Assembly (NCBI GenBank): GCA_964397995.1
Contig: CAYNLG010000020.1
Coordinates: 1-49,073, forward strand
Source: CAYNLG01 sp964397995
GTDB taxonomy: Bacteria > Planctomycetota > Phycisphaerae > FEN-1346
DNA length: 49,073 bases
Reading direction: 5' to 3'
Below the pieces are notes generated by a model. It did not search any database and was not told the DNA's origin. It was given only the letters and a program-made list of their open reading frames with translations. Shown piece after piece: positions 23,350 to 30,262 of this stretch (the stretch's first letter is position 1; each line of letters opens with the position of its first letter). The position numbers were made by a program, and so were the translations under genes.

Positions 23350-24342
23350 GTGGAGACGCGACGGCTCGGCACGAGCGACCTGGAGGTGACCCGCGTGGCC
23401 CTGGGGGCATGGGCCATCGGCGGCTGGATGTGGGGCGGCACCGACGACGAGACGGCCCTGGCCGGCATCCGCCGCGCCCTGGACCTCGGCATGACCAGCC
23501 TCGACACGGCCCCGGTCTACGGCTTCGGCCACAGCGAGACCGTCGTCGGCCGCGCCATCGAAGGGCGACGCGACGAGGCCCAGGTCCTGACCAAGTTCGG
23601 CCTCCGGTGGGACACCGACGAGGGGACGTTCTATTTCCACTCCCAGACCAACGACGGCCGGCCCGTGGCGGTCTACAAGAACGGGAAACGCCGGAGCGTC
23701 ATCGAGGAGTGCGAGCGGAGCCTGAGGCGTCTCGGCATTGAGACGATCGACCTCTACCAGCACCACTGGCCGGACCCCTCGACGCCCGTCGAGGAGACGA
23801 TGGACGCGTGCGCGACGCTCCTCGAGCAGGGAAAAATCCGGACCGTCGGCGTCTCGAACTATACGCCGCGGATGATGGACGAGGCCCGCGAGGTCGTGCC
23901 GCTGGCGTCCGACCAACCGCCCTACTCGATGCTCCGGCGCGACATCGAGGACGACGTCCTCCCGTACTGTCGCCGGCGCGACGTGGGCGTGCTCGTCTAC
24001 AGCCCGCTCCAGGGCGGCATCCTGACCGGCAAGGTCGGGCCAGACCGGACGTTCAACGAGGGCGACAAGCGCCGCCGCGACCCGCTCTACTCGGTCGAGA
24101 ACCGGAAGCGGGTGAACGCGTTCCTCGAGTCGCTGCGGCCGGTGGCCGAGGCGCACGACGCGACGTTCGCGCAGCTCGTCCTGGCGTGGACGGTCCGGCA
24201 GCCGGGCGTGACGTCGGCCCTGGTGGGCGTCCGCAACCCCGAGCAGGCGGAGGAGAACGCGAGGGCCGGCGAGGTGGACCTCTCGGACGCGGACCTGGCG
24301 TTCATCAATGAGCGGCTGACCGAACTGCAGCTCGATTCCTGA
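23350..24342 (+). CDS. Aldo/keto reductase
   Basis: A 330-residue NADPH-dependent oxidoreductase with the AKR (beta/alpha)8 fold. The catalytic tetrad can be read as Asp in SLDTAPVYG (~58), Tyr in the same loop (~62), Lys in VLTKFG (~83) and His in YQHHWPDP (~140). The cofactor-binding C-terminal segment is SALVGVRNPEQAEENARA. It begins METRRLGTSDLEVTRVALGA, the typical family start, from GTG 23350 with GGAAAGGA nearby. The general sugar/aldehyde class (AKR11-13-like, with VGVSNYTPRMM) is the best match. The substrate is unknown. Confidence 0.92.
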   Translation: METRRLGTSDLEVTRVALGAWAIGGWMWGGTDDETALAGIRRALDLGMTSLDTAPVYGFGHSETVVGRAIEGRRDEAQVLTKFGLRWDTDEGTFYFHSQTNDGRPVAVYKNGKRRSVIEECERSLRRLGIETIDLYQHHWPDPSTPVEETMDACATLLEQGKIRTVGVSNYTPRMMDEAREVVPLASDQPPYSMLRRDIEDDVLPYCRRRDVGVLVYSPLQGGILTGKVGPDRTFNEGDKRRRDPLYSVENRKRVNAFLESLRPVAEAHDATFAQLVLAWTVRQPGVTSALVGVRNPEQAEENARAGEVDLSDADLAFINERLTELQLDS

Positions 24343-24373
24343 CCCGACACATTGGGACCCGCCGGCCGCCCGG

Positions 24374-24598
24374 GTGCATGAGCGGGTGAAACCGGAACCG
24401 GAGCCGGCGGGCGAGGCCGTGCCGGACCTGGCGGCGACAACGGTGCCGCCCGGGCACGTGGTGGTGCTATGCGACAATCGGCCGGAGGGCCGCGACAGCC
24501 GCTTGCTCGGGCCGATTCCCGTGAGCGCCCTGGAAGGCCGGGTCGTCGCCCTGTACTGGCCGGCGACGGACTGGGGCCGGGCGCGGCGTTGGCCGTAG
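24374..24598 (+). pseudogene. Orphan C-terminal fragment of a type I signal peptidase (S26)
   Basis: A 74-codon frame from GTG 24374. Residues ~24-66 match the last conserved boxes of signal peptidase I: VPPGHVVVLCDNRPEGRDSR followed by LLGPIPVSALEGRVVALYWP. In the family this reads VP.gh.fvmGDNR..S.DSR.wGpv. The catalytic Ser and Lys and the membrane anchor would lie upstream, but the aldo/keto reductase stop at 24342 leaves no room for them. The first ~23 residues are low-complexity. It is either a decayed, truncated gene or a small stand-alone domain. The usual Gly of GDNR is Cys here. Confidence 0.6.
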
Positions 24599-24626
24599 CC
24601 GCGCCCGATCCCCGTCGGCGGTGGGG

Positions 24627-26512
24627 TTACAGGTCCAGCGGCGAAACGACGTCGCCCTTGTCGGCCTGGAGGGCCTGGAGCCGCTCGCGCTGGGCGGCGA
24701 AGGTCTCGAAGACGACGTCCGGGGCGTCCGGAATCTCGCGCCACACCGCCTCGACCCGGTCAAGCTTTTCCAGCAGGGCCTTCGTGCGGGTGGCGAACTG
24801 GGCGGTGTAGTCGGCTTCGGTGTAGGTCGCGCCGAGCACTTCCTGGAAGAGCGCCTTCAGGTCCTCGTAGCGCGGGATGAGGCCGACGGGCGTCTCGATG
24901 GCCTCGACGTCGCCGTGGACGCGGCGCTCCATCCACTTGACCCAGACGTGCTTGTCGCGGATGCCGTTCAGGTACTTGCCCTCGGCGTCCTTGAGGAAGT
25001 AGTTGGTCGCGAAGACGGCCGGGGGCGCGTCAACCGTCTCGCCGAAGTCGAGGTGGTTCCGGACGTACTTGCCGAACGGGATGGCGAGGAAGTCCTGGTT
25101 GCTCATCATGTTGAACTTGCGGACGCCGGCCTGGCCGAGGGTGGCGGCGGTGGTTTCGGACTCGATCGAGGCGCCCATCGTGATGACGCCGTGGGCCCAG
25201 TCGAAGCTCTGGGCGACGGGGACGGAGGTGTCGCTGTCGCGTCCGCCGTACATGACGCCGGCGACGGGCACACCGTCGGGCGCGTCGAGGGTGGGGTCGC
25301 AGTTTTCGAGGGCGGCCAGGGCGACGGTGTAGCGGGCGTTCTTGTGGGAGGGCGGGATGGGCTTGCCCTCGGGACAGGTCTTGCCCTCGTGCCAGGGGCC
25401 GCTGAAGTTCTCGCCCTCGGTGGGCAGGGGCTCGCCCATGCCGGTCCAGTACGGCTTGCCGCCCGCGACGAGGATGTTCGAGAAGATGACCTCGCCGGGG
25501 TGGGTGAGGATCTTGTAGATGACGGGGTCGTCGTCGGGGTTGACGTCGCCGATGATGCCGAAGATGCCGGACTCGACGTTGGCGGCGCGGCACTCGCGGT
25601 CGACGGCGTGGAGATAGGCGATGTCGTCGCCGACGATGGTTTCGCCGGGGAGCATGGCCGTCGACGTCTTGCCGCACATGCTCGGGAACGCACCGGTGAA
25701 GTAGGTGAGGCGGTCGCCGGGGCCCCGCACGCCCATGATGAACATGTGCTCGGCGAGCCAGCCCTCCTGGTCGGCCTTGCGGATGCCAGGCGCAGGGACA
25801 GCTTCTTCAGGCCGATCGTGTTGCCGCCGTACTGCGTGTTGACGCTGTAGACGGTGTCTTCGAGGATGTCGATGTAGACGCGGCGGTGCTCGACGTCGGC
25901 GCTGGTACCGCGTGCGTCCAGCCGTCCGGCCGAGTGCATGAACCGGAAGAAGGCGCCGTCGGGGCCGAGGCGCTTGAGCTGCTCGTAGCCGCTGCGGTAG
26001 AGCAGGTCCTCGGAGTGGGCGACGTAGGCCGAGTCGGTACACTGGACGCAGGAGAGGCTGTAGCGCGAGTTGACCGGGCCGAGGCAGAAGAAGCGGACGA
26101 ACATGCGCTTGCCGGCCATCGCCCCGTCCAGGTAGCCGCGCACCTCCGAGAGGCCGCGTTCGCGCTCGGTGGCGTTGAGGCGCGGGCCGAGCTCGACGCC
26201 CTCGGGGAGCAGGTACTTGGTCTGCTCCTTGTCGCGGCCCTGGTCGTGGATGGAGCTGGAGACAAACCCGTCGAAGTGGACCGTGTGGCCCTCGGTCGCC
26301 AGGGGTTTCTCTTCGCCAAGGTCGACGGCGAACTGGCGGATGGCGGCAATGTCGGCCGGGTCGTCGGAGCAGACGGTGACGGCCTCGGGCTTGCCGAGTT
26401 CAATGGCGTCGGCGACGAACTCGAAGACGGCCTCGTTGGCGAGGGCCTCGAGTTTCGCCAGATCCTCCAGCGTCATCTTGGAGGCGAAGAGCGTCCGGTG
26501 CGTGTCCTTCAT
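24627..26512 (-). CDS. pckG: Phosphoenolpyruvate carboxykinase (GTP), interrupted by a one-base frameshift
   Basis: Together the two frames encode ~628 residues of GTP-type PEPCK, which converts oxaloacetate and GTP to PEP in gluconeogenesis. The N-terminal part runs from ATG 26512 (AAAGGGG upstream) through CSDDPADIAAIRQFA, SSSIHDQGRDKEQTKYL and YGGNTIGLKKLSLRLA. At 25784-25786 one base is missing, and the rest continues in another frame to the stop at 24627. That part reads IRKADQEGWLAEHMFIMGV, then the active-site P-loop GAFPSMCGKTSTAML, the metal site GDDIAYL, and ETPVGLIPRYEDLKALF. Restoring one base joins the halves exactly at the family's LRLAIRKA. No other residues are lost. Either a sequencing/assembly error or a recent inactivation explains it. 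Confidence 0.9.
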
Positions 26513-26644
26513 GGGAACCCCTTTCGCTGATCTTCTGCGCTGCCTCGGCCGGGCGCCGTCAGGAACAGGGCGGACGCGGAACCGGTCTTGGCGACCCCCT
26601 GGCGCGACGCGGCCCCGACTCGGGCAGCCGGTCATGGAGCCGGG

Positions 26645-26674
26645 AGTATACGCGCCGGCAGGGACCGGTGTCAA
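26645..26674 (-). promoter_or_regulatory. Strong sigma-70-like promoter of pckG
   Basis: Minus-strand TTGACA (26674-26669), 18-base spacer, TATACT (26650-26645). It predicts a leader of ~125 bases before ATG 26512, long enough to hold regulatory RNA, though I recognise no known riboswitch in it. Confidence 0.65.
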
Positions 26675-26710
26675 TCGGGGCAACGTCGGGGGGCGCGGTG
26701 AGGGGGCGTG

Positions 26711-26757
26711 CAAAAAGACAAGCGAGGAGGTCCGCCAGTCGCGTCGAACCTCCCCGC
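26711..26757 (-). terminator. Intrinsic terminator of the H1-like gene
   Basis: GCGAGGAGGT (26722-26731) pairs with ACCTCCCCGC (26748-26757) with one mismatch and a 16-base loop. In minus-strand direction the stem is followed by TTGTCTTTTTG (26720-26710), a U-rich tract. It lies just past the stop at 26781. Confidence 0.65.
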
Positions 26758-26780
26758 TTGGACGTCGTGGACAGGACCGC

Positions 26781-27068
26781 CTAGCGGCGGCGGGCCTTCT
26801 TCTTCTTGGCGGCTTTCTTCTTCTTGGCCGGCGCTTTCTTCTTGGCGGTCTTCTTCTTGGCGGTCTTCTTCTTGGTGGCCTTCTTCTTGGTGGCTTTCTT
26901 CTTGGTGGCTTTCTTCTTGGTGGGGCGCTTGGCCGTCTTCTTCTTGGCGGCCTTCTTCTTCGTCGCCTTCTTCTTCGTCGCCTTCTTCTTGGCCGGCTTC
27001 TTGGCCGGCTTCTTCTTGGCGGCCTTCTTCTTGGTGGCCTTCTTCTTCGTCGCCTTCTTCTTCGCCAT
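26781..27068 (-). CDS. Lysine/alanine-rich histone H1-like DNA-binding protein
   Basis: A 95-residue protein made almost entirely of Lys, Ala and Thr in KKKATKKKA-type repeats, with KKPAKK and KRPTKK variants and an RRR end. This matches the H1 C-terminal-tail-like proteins (HctB/Hc2-like, AlgP-like) of chlamydiae, planctomycetes and others that coat and compact DNA. ATG 27068 (MAKKKATKK) follows AGAAGGAG at good distance. An in-frame upstream ATG (27164) would add 32 residues unlike the repeats and lies within the leader. The gene has its own promoter (27179-27207) and terminator (26711-26757), so it is monocistronic. The repeat DNA, built from GGC TTT CTT CTT units, may vary in length between strains. 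Confidence 0.82.
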   Translation of the reverse strand: MAKKKATKKKATKKKAAKKKPAKKPAKKKATKKKATKKKAAKKKTAKRPTKKKATKKKATKKKATKKKTAKKKTAKKKAPAKKKKAAKKKKARRR

Positions 27069-27130
27069 GGACTGAGTCTCCTTCTCGAAGGACCTGGTGT
27101 GGGAGAACGCTCCCCTCACGGCTTCTCTGA

Positions 27131-27145
27131 GAGACGTCACGTCTC
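27131..27145. promoter_or_regulatory. Perfect palindrome in the leader of the H1-like gene
   Basis: GAGACGTCACGTCTC is a 7+7 base palindrome around one central base, ~35 bases after the predicted transcription start. It could be a repressor operator or a hairpin in the leader RNA. Confidence 0.35.
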
Positions 27146-27178
27146 GCGACATGCGAAGGAACAAGGCCAGCGCGTCTG

Positions 27179-27207
27179 ATGCTAGGTCGCGCCGCGCACA
27201 GTGTCAA
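27179..27207 (-). promoter_or_regulatory. Sigma-70-like promoter of the H1-like gene
   Basis: Minus-strand TTGACA (27207-27202), 17-base spacer, TAGCAT (27184-27179), ~110 bases upstream of ATG 27068. Confidence 0.6.
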
Positions 27208-27327
27208 CGACTTTTTAGCTCGCGGCAGCCACAGGATGTGTCCCCCGCGCCGCGCGCTCTCGCTCGCGCAGTGTATCGGACCGTGCGCCCGGCGCCCATC
27301 ATCAAAAGCCGCGCGCGGCGCGGCCAG

Positions 27328-28929
27328 TCAGCGCGCGGCCGCGGCGGCGCGCCCCGCGACGAGCGCCTCGACCGCGGCGCGCAGCGCCGCGTCGGTCCCG
27401 GCGGCCTCGGCTTCGGCCGAAACGGCGACGTCCGGCTCGACGCCCGCGCCCTCCAGGCACACCCCGTCCGGGTCGTAGACGCGCGCGACGGTGACCGAGA
27501 CGGCGCTCGTCCCGCCGCCCGTCGGCACGTGCACCTGGGCGGCACCTTTGCCGAAGGTGCGGCGTCCGACGATGGTCGCGCGCCCGTGCCGCTGCAGCGC
27601 CGCCGCCAGCACCTCGGCCGCGCTCGCCGTCTCGCCGTCCACGAGCACCGCGAGCGGTCCCCACCAGGCGGGCGAGGCAAAGAACGGCACGTCGTACGTC
27701 CACGTGGCCCCGAAGACGCGCCCGCGCGTCCGCGCGACGAGGCCGTCCTCGATCAGGGCGCCCGCGCAACCGACGGCGCCGAAGAGCGACCCCCCGGGGT
27801 TGCCGCGCAGGTCCAAAACGACGGCCTCGGCCCCGGCCTCGCGGAGTTCGCCGAGCGCCTGCCGCAGGTCCCGCGCCACCCCATCCGTGAACTCCTCCAG
27901 GCGGACGTAGCCGACGGTCGGGGCGTCCTCCAGCACGCGCGACCGCCGCACCGCCGGCAGGTGCACCTCGCCGCGCTCGATGGCGAGGTCGCGCGGCGGG
28001 GCGTCGCCCGTGCGGACCGTGAGGGTGACGGTCGCGCCCTTCTGGCCGCGCAGCAGGTCGAGGACGGCCTCCAGTTCGGCCGGCAGGGGACGGCCGTCGA
28101 CGGCCAGGAGGGCGTCGCCGGCCTGGACGCCGGCCCGGGCGGCGGGGCCGCCCTCGTAGACCTGGACGATGACCCACTGGCCGTCGCGGAGGCCCAGCGC
28201 AATGCCCAGCCCCGTGTAGTTGCCGCGCATCCGCTGCCGGTGCCGCTCGACCATCGCGGGCGTGAGGAACCGGGTGTAGGGGTCGAGGCTGTCCATGGCG
28301 CCGAAAAGCATCTCGCCGACGACAGCCCCGTCCGGGAGGCCCAGCATCGCGCGGTTCTTCTCCAGGGCCACGTCCAGCCAGTCGGCCGCCTGCCACGCGC
28401 ACCACGGCCGCGCCGCCCCGGCCTTCAGGGCCAGGATGTCGACGGCCTCGGCGAAGCGCGCCCGCCCTTCGGAATCGGCGGCCGTCGGGAACCGGGTCTG
28501 GAACGCGGGCGTGTCGAGGGCCGAACGGAGGCTGACGAGGCCCGAGACCACCAGGTCGCGGTACGAGACGGGGTCGACGTAGAACCAGGCGACCGCCCGC
28601 AGCGCATCGGCGTAGACCCACCGGGCGGGGCCGGGCTCCATCGCCCGGGCGGCCTCGGCCAGGTCGTCGTCGCGCCAGCGGCGCGCGACGTTGGCCTGGA
28701 GTTGCTCGCGCATCGCCGGGCCCGGCAGCGGCGACGGCGCCACCGCCGGGGCGACAAGGGTGCGGCCGTGGGCTTCGGGGGCGTAGGACGGCCAGTAGGC
28801 GCCCTGGGGGAAGATGGCGCAGCCGGCGAGCGCCAGGGCCGCGAGCGCCGCCACCAAGACGCGGGCCGCGGGCAAGCCGGCACGTGGCCGCGCGTCCACC
28901 TCGCCCCGACGTCTCCCGCGCGCGCTCAC
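27328..28929 (-). CDS. S41-family C-terminal-processing-type protease, lipoprotein
   Basis: A 533-residue protein with a lipoprotein signal ending in LALAGC (Cys ~37), so it is probably membrane-tethered in the periplasm. A helical N-terminal domain precedes a PDZ domain (~235-320: NYTGLGIALGLRDGQWVI, GPAARAGVQAGDALLAVDG). The S41 catalytic domain follows: VVLDLRGNPGGSL (~372), the nucleophile in DGETASAAEVLAAALQ (Ser ~432) and the Lys in GRRTFGKGAAQVHV (~459). Such proteases trim or degrade periplasmic proteins. The start is GTG 28929, overlapping the upstream zinc-ribbon stop by four bases (GTGA read on the minus strand), so translation is coupled. It is the last gene of a HEAT - ROK - zinc ribbon - protease run. 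Confidence 0.9.
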   Translation of the reverse strand: MSARGRRRGEVDARPRAGLPAARVLVAALAALALAGCAIFPQGAYWPSYAPEAHGRTLVAPAVAPSPLPGPAMREQLQANVARRWRDDDLAEAARAMEPGPARWVYADALRAVAWFYVDPVSYRDLVVSGLVSLRSALDTPAFQTRFPTAADSEGRARFAEAVDILALKAGAARPWCAWQAADWLDVALEKNRAMLGLPDGAVVGEMLFGAMDSLDPYTRFLTPAMVERHRQRMRGNYTGLGIALGLRDGQWVIVQVYEGGPAARAGVQAGDALLAVDGRPLPAELEAVLDLLRGQKGATVTLTVRTGDAPPRDLAIERGEVHLPAVRRSRVLEDAPTVGYVRLEEFTDGVARDLRQALGELREAGAEAVVLDLRGNPGGSLFGAVGCAGALIEDGLVARTRGRVFGATWTYDVPFFASPAWWGPLAVLVDGETASAAEVLAAALQRHGRATIVGRRTFGKGAAQVHVPTGGGTSAVSVTVARVYDPDGVCLEGAGVEPDVAVSAEAEAAGTDAALRAAVEALVAGRAAAAAR

Positions 28930-29240
28930 GAGCCGCCGCCTCCGAAAAGCTGGTCAAAGCGTTTGCGCGCGGCATCCTCGGCATCGGGCAAGCCGCCGCC
29001 CTCCGCCCCCGCGCCGGGCTCGACCGGCCCGTACCCGTAGTCCTCGCAGAAGTTCTGGTCGGTGGGGCTCGCGACCGCCTCCGTGTTCGGCAGACCGCAT
29101 CCCTTGCGGCGGGGCATGTAGTGGCAGCAGGTGACGCAGGTGTGGAGGAAGGCGGCACACTCGGGACATTCGTCACGGACGCCGACGAGGCTCTTGCCGG
29201 AATCCCAGGCGGCTCCGCACTTCGGACAGGTCACGCGCAT
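28926..29240 (-). CDS. Small zinc-ribbon protein coupled to the S41 protease
   Basis: A 104-residue protein from ATG 29240. It starts MRVTCPKCGAAWDSGKSLVG and continues DECPECAAFLHTCVTCCHYM, giving CxxC pairs at ~5-8 and ~25-28, then a CVTCC cluster and two further Cys (KGCGLPN and NFCEDYGYGP). The pattern suggests two zinc sites. The C-terminus is acidic and Gly-rich. It resembles zinc-ribbon proteins common in planctomycetes but I cannot name it. It lies 25 bases after the ROK kinase gene and overlaps the protease start. Confidence 0.72.
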   Translation of the reverse strand: MRVTCPKCGAAWDSGKSLVGVRDECPECAAFLHTCVTCCHYMPRRKGCGLPNTEAVASPTDQNFCEDYGYGPVEPGAGAEGGGLPDAEDAARKRFDQLFGGGGS

Positions 29241-29265
29241 GGCGGTTGCTCCGTGGGCGGCCGGG

Positions 29266-30228
29266 TCAGGCGGGCTTGCCGGTGCGATCGAACGCTTCGG
29301 CCGCCAACGCCGCGCCCAGGATGCCGGCGTCGCCGCCCAGCACACTCCAGCGGATGTCGCAGACGTCGGCGGCCCGCTGGAAGGCGGTCGCGCGGACGCC
29401 GGCGCGGATCCGCTCGAGCCACGCGTCGCCCGCCCCCATCATCCCCCCCGTGAGCACGACGCGGGGCGGATTCAGCACGTGCAGGATACTCGCGATGCCG
29501 GTGGCCAGATAGTCGGCGGTCTCGGCCACGATGGCCGCGGCCAGGGCGTCGCCGGCGTCAGCGGCGTCAAAGACGGTTTTGCAGGTGAGGTCCTCGGTGT
29601 CGGCCAGGGACGAGGCCTCGCCGGCCGCGAGCCGCTCCCGCGTCCAGGCGACCACCGCCGTGGCCGAGGCGTAGGCCTCCAGGCACCCCCGCGCGCCGCA
29701 CCCGCACGGCCGCCCGCCGCGCTGGACGATCACGTGACCGAGCTCCGCGCCGGTGTCGCTGGTACCGCGGAAGAGGCGGCCGCCGAGGACGAGGCCCCCG
29801 CCGACGCCCGTCCCGAGGGTGAGCAGGACCATGTCGTCGACATCGCGGCCGGCGCCGCAACGGAACTCGCCGTAGGCGGCGGCGTTGGCGTCGTTCTCGA
29901 GGACCGCGGGGCGGCCGAGCGCGTCGCTCAGTCGGTCGCGGAGCGGCACGTGGTCCCAGCCCGGCAGGTTCGGCGTGAAGAGGACGACGCCGCTGCGCGT
30001 GTCGAGCGGCCCGGGCGAGCCGATGCCCACGACGGGCACGGCCCCGAGGTCGAGGTCCGCCTTGGCGCAGAGGTCGCGAACGCCTTGGGCCATCCGGGCG
30101 ATGACATGGTCCGGGCCGCGGTCGGCTTCGGTGGGGGTGCTGTGGCGGGCACGGACCTGGCCGTCGGCCGTCACGACGCCCAGCTTCAAATTCGTGCCGC
30201 CGAGGTCGATGCCGACGTAGAGGGCCAT
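29266..30228 (-). CDS. ROK-family sugar kinase (glucokinase-like)
   Basis: A 320-residue kinase of the ROK family, starting MALYVGIDLGGTNLKLGVV (phosphate-1 ATP loop). VLENDANAAAYGE (~109-121) holds the catalytic Asp-type DAN. GTGVGGGLVLGG (~135-146) is the phosphate-2 loop. The zinc motif GHVIVQRGGRPCGCGARGC (~158-176; His and three Cys) and ENDANAA fit glucokinase. No N-terminal winged helix is present, so it is an enzyme rather than a repressor. ATG 30228 lacks a strong ribosome site. It lies 34 bases after the HEAT-repeat gene and 25 before the zinc-ribbon gene. Glucose is the likely substrate; N-acetylmannosamine or other hexoses are alternatives. Confidence 0.9.
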   Translation of the reverse strand: MALYVGIDLGGTNLKLGVVTADGQVRARHSTPTEADRGPDHVIARMAQGVRDLCAKADLDLGAVPVVGIGSPGPLDTRSGVVLFTPNLPGWDHVPLRDRLSDALGRPAVLENDANAAAYGEFRCGAGRDVDDMVLLTLGTGVGGGLVLGGRLFRGTSDTGAELGHVIVQRGGRPCGCGARGCLEAYASATAVVAWTRERLAAGEASSLADTEDLTCKTVFDAADAGDALAAAIVAETADYLATGIASILHVLNPPRVVLTGGMMGAGDAWLERIRAGVRATAFQRAADVCDIRWSVLGGDAGILGAALAAEAFDRTGKPA

Positions 30229-30262
30229 GCGAAGGGGCTTTCTGAGCCCGCGGGGCGCGGGG

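Noticed and set aside
25106..25785. Continuation of the N-terminal PEPCK frame past the frameshift
   Set aside because: After 25785 this frame encodes Ser/Pro/Thr-rich sequence without PEPCK similarity, while the other frame carries all remaining motifs.
26781..27068. CRISPR-like array suggested by regular short repeats
   Set aside because: The repeats are 9-15 bases, contiguous and coding (KKKATKKKA), with no spacers.
26806..27075. Open frame on the + strand encoding a hydrophobic FFLVAFFLV-type repeat protein
   Set aside because: It is the exact antisense of the Lys/Ala-rich repeat gene; hydrophobicity arises because Lys codons read backwards give Phe/Leu. The reverse-strand gene has promoter, ribosome site and terminator.
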